Shown in pieces: positions 1 through 6,200 of a stretch of 8,576 bases of DNA. How positions within the stretch are numbered: position 1 is the first letter of the stretch; every line of letters begins with the position of its first letter. Origin of the DNA: CAZFBR01 sp035353495 [NCBI: uncultured bacterium] (lineage in GTDB: Bacteria; DAOPZR01); NCBI GenBank assembly GCA_964517215.1, contig CAZFBR010000117.1, positions 1 to 8,576 of the forward strand. The letters run 5' to 3'. A program made the position numbers and the translations under genes. The notes below the pieces were generated by a model. It saw only the letters and a program-made list of their open reading frames with translations, did no database searches and was not told the DNA's origin.

Positions 1-114
1 CATAGCCAGGGGTGGAGCCGCTACTTACTTTTCAACATTGGGCGAGACATCGCCTTATTGAGGACGATTGGTAAAAACTGTACAGATTATCAGGAAATAC
101 TTCGATATTTGTGA
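1..114 (+). CDS. Possible C-terminal end of an upstream gene (partial, hypothetical)
   Basis: Frame 1 is open from the window edge to TGA 112-114, giving 37 codons that end in GKNCTDYQEILRYL. The composition is protein-like (mixed Leu/Ile/Arg/Tyr), and the other two + frames are closed early. Third positions are only about half G/C, unlike the large gene, and 37 open codons are weak evidence in themselves. The predicted -10 element begins at its stop codon. No family is recognised. If it is real, the upstream gene is co-directional with the giant gene. A small hairpin at 41-54 lies inside this stretch and would argue against it if that were a terminator. Confidence 0.25.
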   Translation, partial: HSQGWSRYLLFNIGRDIALLRTIGKNCTDYQEILRYL

Positions 115-120
115 TATAAT
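112..120 (+). promoter_or_regulatory. Extended -10 promoter (TGATATAAT)
   Basis: Bases 112-120 read TGATATAAT: a perfect TATAAT hexamer (115-120) with the TGn extension directly upstream. Known sigma-70-type extended -10 promoters need little or no -35 box, which fits here: the -35 window at about 91-98 (CAGGAAAT) has no good TTGACA match. Transcription would start near base 126-128, leaving a leader of roughly 65 bases before ATG 193. An imperfect inverted repeat (AAATA 95-99 and TATTT 106-110) lies just upstream and could be an operator, though it may be chance in AT-rich DNA. Confidence 0.55.
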
Positions 121-142
121 TAGATTAATAAGCGAAAACGCA

Positions 143-148
143 GGGGAG
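143..148 (+). promoter_or_regulatory. Shine-Dalgarno-like GGGGAG serving ATG 158, not ATG 193
   Basis: GGGGAG at 143-148 contains the anti-SD core GGAG and ends 9 bases before ATG 158, a usable spacing. It is 44 bases before ATG 193, too far to serve the large gene directly. No other purine-rich SD match lies between it and ATG 193. Its placement is the main reason to consider the small upstream ORF translated. Confidence 0.45.
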
Positions 149-157
149 AATAAGTTG

Positions 158-202
158 ATGGACAAATACGACCATAGTCAGAACATCATTAAATGTCAAT
201 AG
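158..202 (+). CDS. Possible 14-residue leader peptide overlapping the start of the giant gene
   Basis: ATG 158 opens a 14-codon ORF (MDKYDHSQNIIKCQ) ending at TAG 200-202. It has an SD-like sequence at proper spacing and sits downstream of the predicted promoter. It overlaps ATG 193 by 10 bases in a different frame, so ribosomes terminating at 202 would be beside the start of the giant gene, which has no SD. That layout fits translational coupling or a regulatory leader. The peptide has no recognised similarity and no obvious run of a single amino acid pointing to attenuation. A start this short can arise by chance, so the call is tentative. Confidence 0.3.
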   Translation: MDKYDHSQNIIKCQ

Positions 203-276
203 ATGTGCATAGGCACTGCCGGGTGGTGTTGACGGCAATCTTGTTTTGTATGATGGCGGGTCCCGTAACAGCAGCT
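193..276 (+). other. Sec-type signal peptide of the giant protein
   Basis: Residues 1-10 form a short n-region with His/Arg (MSIDVHRHCR). Residues 11-25 form a hydrophobic core (VVLTAILFCMMAGPV). A small-residue cleavage site follows, V-T-A|A or T-A-A|S, placing cleavage after residue 27 or 28. Cys19 is preceded by Leu-Phe, which does not fit a lipobox, so a lipoprotein is unlikely. The mature chain would begin near STFSFSDTF. This indicates export through the inner membrane but does not say which outer-membrane route follows. Confidence 0.82.
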
Positions 277-3200
277 TCAACATTTTCCTTTTCCGACACC
301 TTTTCCCTCAAACTCTATCGCGGTACCGATACAACCCCGGGCACGGAAGTCCGCACCCTGTATCCGGGCGAGACCATGACGGTATTGGCGATGGGCGCGG
401 TATTTGATCCCGACAGCGCCACCTTTGAACAACTGAAATTTATCGATCGGGTGCAGTTTTTCTTCATCTACGGCGCCCTGGCAGACAGTGGCAGCGCGAG
501 CAATACACGCCATAAAATGTCCATCACCGGGGTGCAAAGCGCCGCGCAAGGCGACTGGACGATCGACACGGCGGCCGAGGCCGGCAGTTGGCAGGTGTAC
601 AACACGTTATGCACCCTGCCGCCCAATTCGTCGTCAGACCGAACGTGGACGATCATCAGCTGCGTCTTTACCCCGGGGCGGTTGGCAACGTATGCAACCG
701 GGGCCGCCGATGATTCATGGACCATCGCTGTTTACGGTTGTGACAAAAACGGCAATAACCTTGCCGGCGGCCGGACCTATCTGGACACACAGTCGCTCGC
801 CTGCGCCTTTGCCGCCAGCGTCACTCCGGCGGCCACCACGCTGCAGTTCGATACCGGCACGGCGGCAGCACATCTTGACTTGCGCCCGCGCCTGCCGGCC
901 GATTCACTGCCGCTGACGGTTATCGCCAATGCCGATTATGACATCTGGATGCGCACGGATTCACTGGCCGGATGTGCCGGCAACGATACGCTCTGGTTTA
1001 GTCCAATGTCCCGCACATTCCTGACTATTTCCGACGCGGCGGGTGATACCGCCCTGGCGGCGCGGGCGTTGACTGGCGTGTGGCGCGGGTGGAGTCCGCT
1101 GCGCGGTTACGCCGCCATGCAGGACAGCAGCGGCTTGGGTGACACCTGGAACCTGCACTGGTGGCTCGATTATCCCGATTCGGGCGGCTTCGACCGGTTC
1201 AGCGCGCGCACCCAGTTGTGGATTGCGCGGCGCGGTGCGGGTGATACCATGACCGGCAGCGACAGTTGCATCCTGACCGTAGCGGGCGCGACCCGGCGCC
1301 TGCAGGCGTCAGACCTGGTGCTCAATTCCCTGACGGACACCTGGCTGTCGCCGGCGGACAGTACGGCGGTGGTGCTCGACCTGCAGGTGCCCGGCGATTG
1401 GGGCGCAGCGACGACGCTGCGCGGCCTGCGCCTGCATAATGTTGCTGCCACGGCCATTGGCGGCGATGATATTGACACTATCGCCTTGTGGCGTGACGGC
1501 GGGGCGGCAGGGTGGCAGGGGAGCGGCAGCGATTCGTTCTGCGGTTGTCTCTATGATCTTGGCGGCGGTGTTCGGGGGAATGACACGCTGGCGGTGCCGG
1601 TGCCCGCCGGCGGTGTACGACTGTTTGCGGTCATGCAGCTGTCCGCCACGGCCCGCGGCGACAGCGACTTCCTGACGCTGGTACCGGTCGATGGGCTCCG
1701 CCTCGGAGTCAACCGCGGTCCGGCGGACACCGGCTGCTGGCGGCCGGATGACACCCGCCTGCGTATGGATTTCACGCCACCAGTGCCGCCGACCGGTCTG
1801 ATCCCGCCGGCCGGCATCGACACCGCCGCCGCGCGTCCGCCATTATCGTGGAACGCGGCCGGCGACACGCAAAGCGGGCTGGCGCAGTATCTCGTGCAGT
1901 TCGATACGAACGCGGCATTCACCTCGCCGCGCACGGAGACGACGGCGGCAACGAACCTGACCCCTGCCGTCGACCTGTATTCCTGCACCTGGTATTGGCG
2001 GGTGTTGGCCCGCGACGCGGTCGGCAATGCCGCCGCCAGCGCGACAGCATGGCTGCGGGTCGATACCGTGCCGCCGACAGTGCCCGTGCTGACGTCACCA
2101 GCCGCGGGCGCCGAGCTTTGCGATACCCATCCGCTGCTGCAGTACAGTGCCACGGATGCAATCACCGGGGTGGCCGCCTACCGCGTGCAGCTCGATACCG
2201 TTGCCACCTTCACGTCGCCGCTGACGTACGACACCAGCGCCGTCGTCATGCAGGTGGATGCGCAATTGTCGTACGATACCTGGTACTGGCGGGTGCGGGC
2301 CACGGATACGCTGGGGAACCAGTCGAATTGGTCGGCTACCCGTGCCCTGGTGGTGACCGACACGGTCAGCATTCGCCTGCTGGCCGGGGGGGCGGATACC
2401 ACCGTGGTGCAGGCCGGCACGCTTCTGGAGCTGGTGGTGCTGGCACGGGCGGCCAACCGGAGCGCCACGGCGGTTGATGCCCTGGTCGTGACCGGCAGCA
2501 GTGCGCGGACCGGCGATACCTGCCGGCTGGTCGTGCAGGAGAGCGGCGTCAATACCGCGACGTTCAGCTTCACGGGGCTGCTCCTGTCCGACAGTTACGC
2601 CGGCGCTGACAGCGTCGCCATGGTTGCCGTCGGTGACGTGCTGACTGTCCAGCACAGCAACGGTTCTGCGGCGGTGACACTGGCCCGGCGCATGACGGCG
2701 GGCAGCGTCCGCCTCACCGACGCAGCGTTCGCCGACACCACCGGCTGCCGCCTGCCCGGCCCGCTGTATGTCGAAGTGCAGGACAGCGACCGCAATTTCA
2801 ATCCGCACCTGCGCGATTCGTTCACCGTCAGCATGTACAACGCCGTGCGGGCGGATACGGAAGTTGCGCTGGTGACGGAGACCGGCGATACCTCGTGCGT
2901 GTTCCGCAGCATTGGCCTGCCGGTCTCTGACACGCACGGCAGTGCCGTCAACGACGGTTGGCTGCTTGCTGCCGGTCGGGACACGGTCTCCGCCCGCTAT
3001 ACGGATACCGGTTCGGGTGAAACGGCGGAGGAGAGCGTCGTTGCCTGGCGCGTGCCCAGCACATGCACGGTGCGACTGACCACGGCCGGGTTTGCGGACA
3101 CGACCCTCGTCTATGCCGGGACTGCCGTGTACGCTGAGATCGGCGACGGTGACGCCAATCGCGATCCGCGCCAGCGGGATACGGTCACGCTGGCCTGGGG

Positions 3201-6200
3201 CACGGGCACCGACAGTGAAGACACCCTGGCTGTCGAAACAACGGATACCAGCGGCCTATTCCGGCTGACGGCGGGGCTGTTCGTCACCGCCCGCGCGGCC
3301 GGCGCGTCCGCTGTCAACGACGGCAACCTGTACCTGCCGGCACCGGCGATGCTCTCGCTGCGCTACGCCGATCCGACGACCGCAGGCGATAGCGGTACGG
3401 ACAGCGCCAGCTCACAGTGGACGGCGGCGATGGCGGCAATCACCAGCAGCGCCTACGCGGATACCAGCATGGCCTACGCGCCGGGCCGTCTCCACCTGCA
3501 GGTGACGGACGGCAACGCCAACGGCCGGCGCAATGTCGCTGACACGGTGCTGGTGACGGTCGCGACGCTGGTGAACGGCGACAGCGAATTGGTGGTCGCC
3601 GGCGAAACCGGTGATTCCACCGGCATCTTCCGGGCGACGTTCTGGCTGTCGGACACGTACGGGCGGGCCTGGGCCTCGGGGATCCTCATGGCGGAGATCC
3701 GCGACACCGTCACGCTGGCGTATGCCGATCCGTACGACGCCGGCGACACCAAATTCGACAGTGTCCCGCTGCGCCGCTACCCGGCCAATGGCAGTTTGCA
3801 GTTTGTCACTGAGACGCTGGCCGACACCACCACTGTGTATGTGCCGCGCCTGCTGCGGGTGCAGGTCACTGCGCCCGACAACAACCAGTCCTCGCTGCTC
3901 GCGGATACCATCTGGGTGACCCTCGCCAATAGCCGCCGGGGTGAAACGGAAACGCTGCTGCTGACGGAAACCACCGACACCTCGGGCCTGTTCCGGTCCG
4001 TGTCGCTGCCGACGAGCGACACCTGTGCGGTGGCGGCGGGCGACAGCCTGATGGTTGTCGGGGTCGGTGACGCGGTCTTTTTTACCTATGCCGACCCGCT
4101 CGACGCCGCCGACCGGCGGGGCGATACCGTAACCGGGGTGCGGCGCATCACTGCGGCGGATACAATGCGATTCGTCACCGCCATGCTGACCGATACCGCC
4201 CTGCTGTTCACCGGCGACAGCGTTTCACTCGAACTGGCCGATGCCGACCGCAACTATGATCCGCAGCGTCCCGACACGGTGACGATCCCGGTATGGAACG
4301 TGCGGCGGGGCGATACGGAATGGCTGACGTTGACGGAAACCACCGATACCAGCGGCCTGTTTCGGGTCATTAACGGCCGCACCGTGTCGGCGTTCGCCGG
4401 TTTTGCCGATAACGACGGCTTCCTGATCAGCGGCGATCTGGACACGCTGCAGCTGGTGTACGTCGACAGCGGCGCGCAGCCGGCCACGGATACCCTGATC
4501 GCGCATGTCCGTGAAGAGCAGGCACTGGCCTGGCTGGTCAACGGCGACAGCGTCAGCAGCGAGACCTTCGCCATCGGCGGACGCTTGTATGTGCGGCTGA
4601 CGGAATATGACGGCAATCGCGATCCATATGTCAGTGAAACCGTGGCGGTGCAGGTGACGTGGCGCGGCGGCAATGACACCGAAACCATCATTGCGCGCGA
4701 AAACGGGAATGCGTCATGGACCTTTTACGGCACGACCGGCATGCCGGTCAGTGATGACACGGGCTGGGCGCAAGCGCAGGCGAACGGCATCCTCCTTGCC
4801 TCCGATAGCGGCCTGCTCGAACTGGTCTATCGTGATGCCACCTGCCTTGCCGACAGCGCCGTCGCCTTCGCCGCGGCGCGCGCCGAGACCGGGGTGGTGG
4901 CGCTGATCGATGAGCATGGCGCGGATACCCCCGCCTTCTACCTGGGCCGGCACGTCTACTGCCGGATCGTCGACCTGGACGAAAACGACCATCCGTTTCT
5001 CGCTGACACCATCGCGGTAACACTGAGCAGCGGTCGCGACACCGAGTACGTCACCCTGACCGAGACCGCGCCGGCCAACGGCCGGTTTGCCTTCCCTGAG
5101 GACCAGTTCATCACCATCGCGCAGCGCATGGGCGGGCAGGTGGACGACGGCATCCTCTGGGCGCAGAGCGGCGATACCATCACCTTGCGCTACAGCGATC
5201 CGGACGGCAATGAGCGCCCGGCAATGTATGCGCGGGTGCTGGCCACTGCCGGAATCATCTGGAGCAGCGACAGCGTCGGCATCGCCATCGATACCACCGT
5301 GCCGGGCTATTGCGTCTATCCCTGGCTGAGTGATTATGATGGCAACTCCTGCGACACCGCGCCGGATACAGTGGCGGTCATGTACCTCTCACCCGCCCGC
5401 GGCGATACGGAATACGTCGTCCTGACAGAAACCGGCGACAGCACCGGGATGTTCGGGCACGGCAGTGAAACCGTGTTCGTCAGCTGGTCGGCCGCCGCCG
5501 CTGCCGCGCCGGACAACGGACTGCTGTACGCCTGCGTGGGCGATACCATCTGGCTGAAACTCAGCAACCGGGAAGAGTCCATCGACACGGCCAGCGACGC
5601 CGTCCGGGTCGTTGCGTATCGCGGCGCGCTTGTGATCACGGATACCACTGCGGCGGTGACGACCCTGCTGGCGTTCGGCGACTCCCTGGACGCGCGGCTG
5701 TACAATCCCGAAGGGAATCTCAGTCCGCTTGCCGCCGATGTGCTGACTGTGACCGTGACCTGCACCGCGACGCAGGATACCGAGGTCATGCTGTTGCGCG
5801 AGACCGGACTGACGTCCGCACTGTTCCGGTCGGTTAACGGCGGACTGCCGCTCTCCATAGTGGCGCCGCTGACTGTCGGCGACGGGGTGCTGCTGGCCAC
5901 GGATAGCGGCGCCCTGCTGGTGACGTTCGACGATTCAGCGACCAGCAACGAAGTGGTGACCGCCGCCGCCACCGTGTGCCACCATCCGGCAGCCGCTGCG
6001 GCCGGTGCGGCGGACAGCGGCAGTGCCGGCGGGGTTTGGACCGTATGGGTCCAGGACAGCAACGCCAACCGCCATCCCCTGCAGGCGGAAACCGTCACCG
6101 TGCAGGTCTGGTCGCAGACCAGCCATGACACGGAAACCGTAATTCTGACGGAAACAAATGATACCAGCGGCATCTTCGCGGGATATGCCCGGCTGAGTGA

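Noticed and set aside
41-59. Hairpin GGCGA-gaca-TCGCC followed by TTATT as a rho-independent terminator
   Set aside because: The stem is only 5 bp and the downstream tract is TTATT rather than a clear T run. It also falls inside a possible coding frame that continues to base 114.
250-255. ATG 250 or ATG 253 as the true start of the giant gene
   Set aside because: Either would delete most of the signal peptide's hydrophobic core, and neither has an SD. ATG 193 gives a complete signal peptide.
241-261. Lipoprotein signal (Cys19 of the leader)
   Set aside because: The residues before Cys19 are Ile-Leu-Phe, not a lipobox with a small residue at -1, and the hydrophobic core continues past it to a good signal peptidase I site.
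1551-2937. Several - strand and alternate + frames of 80-280 codons across the N-terminal and Fn3 regions
   Set aside because: They overlap the continuous sense gene, have Arg/Ala/Gly-rich low-complexity products, and mutually overlap one another. High GC alone produces such frames.
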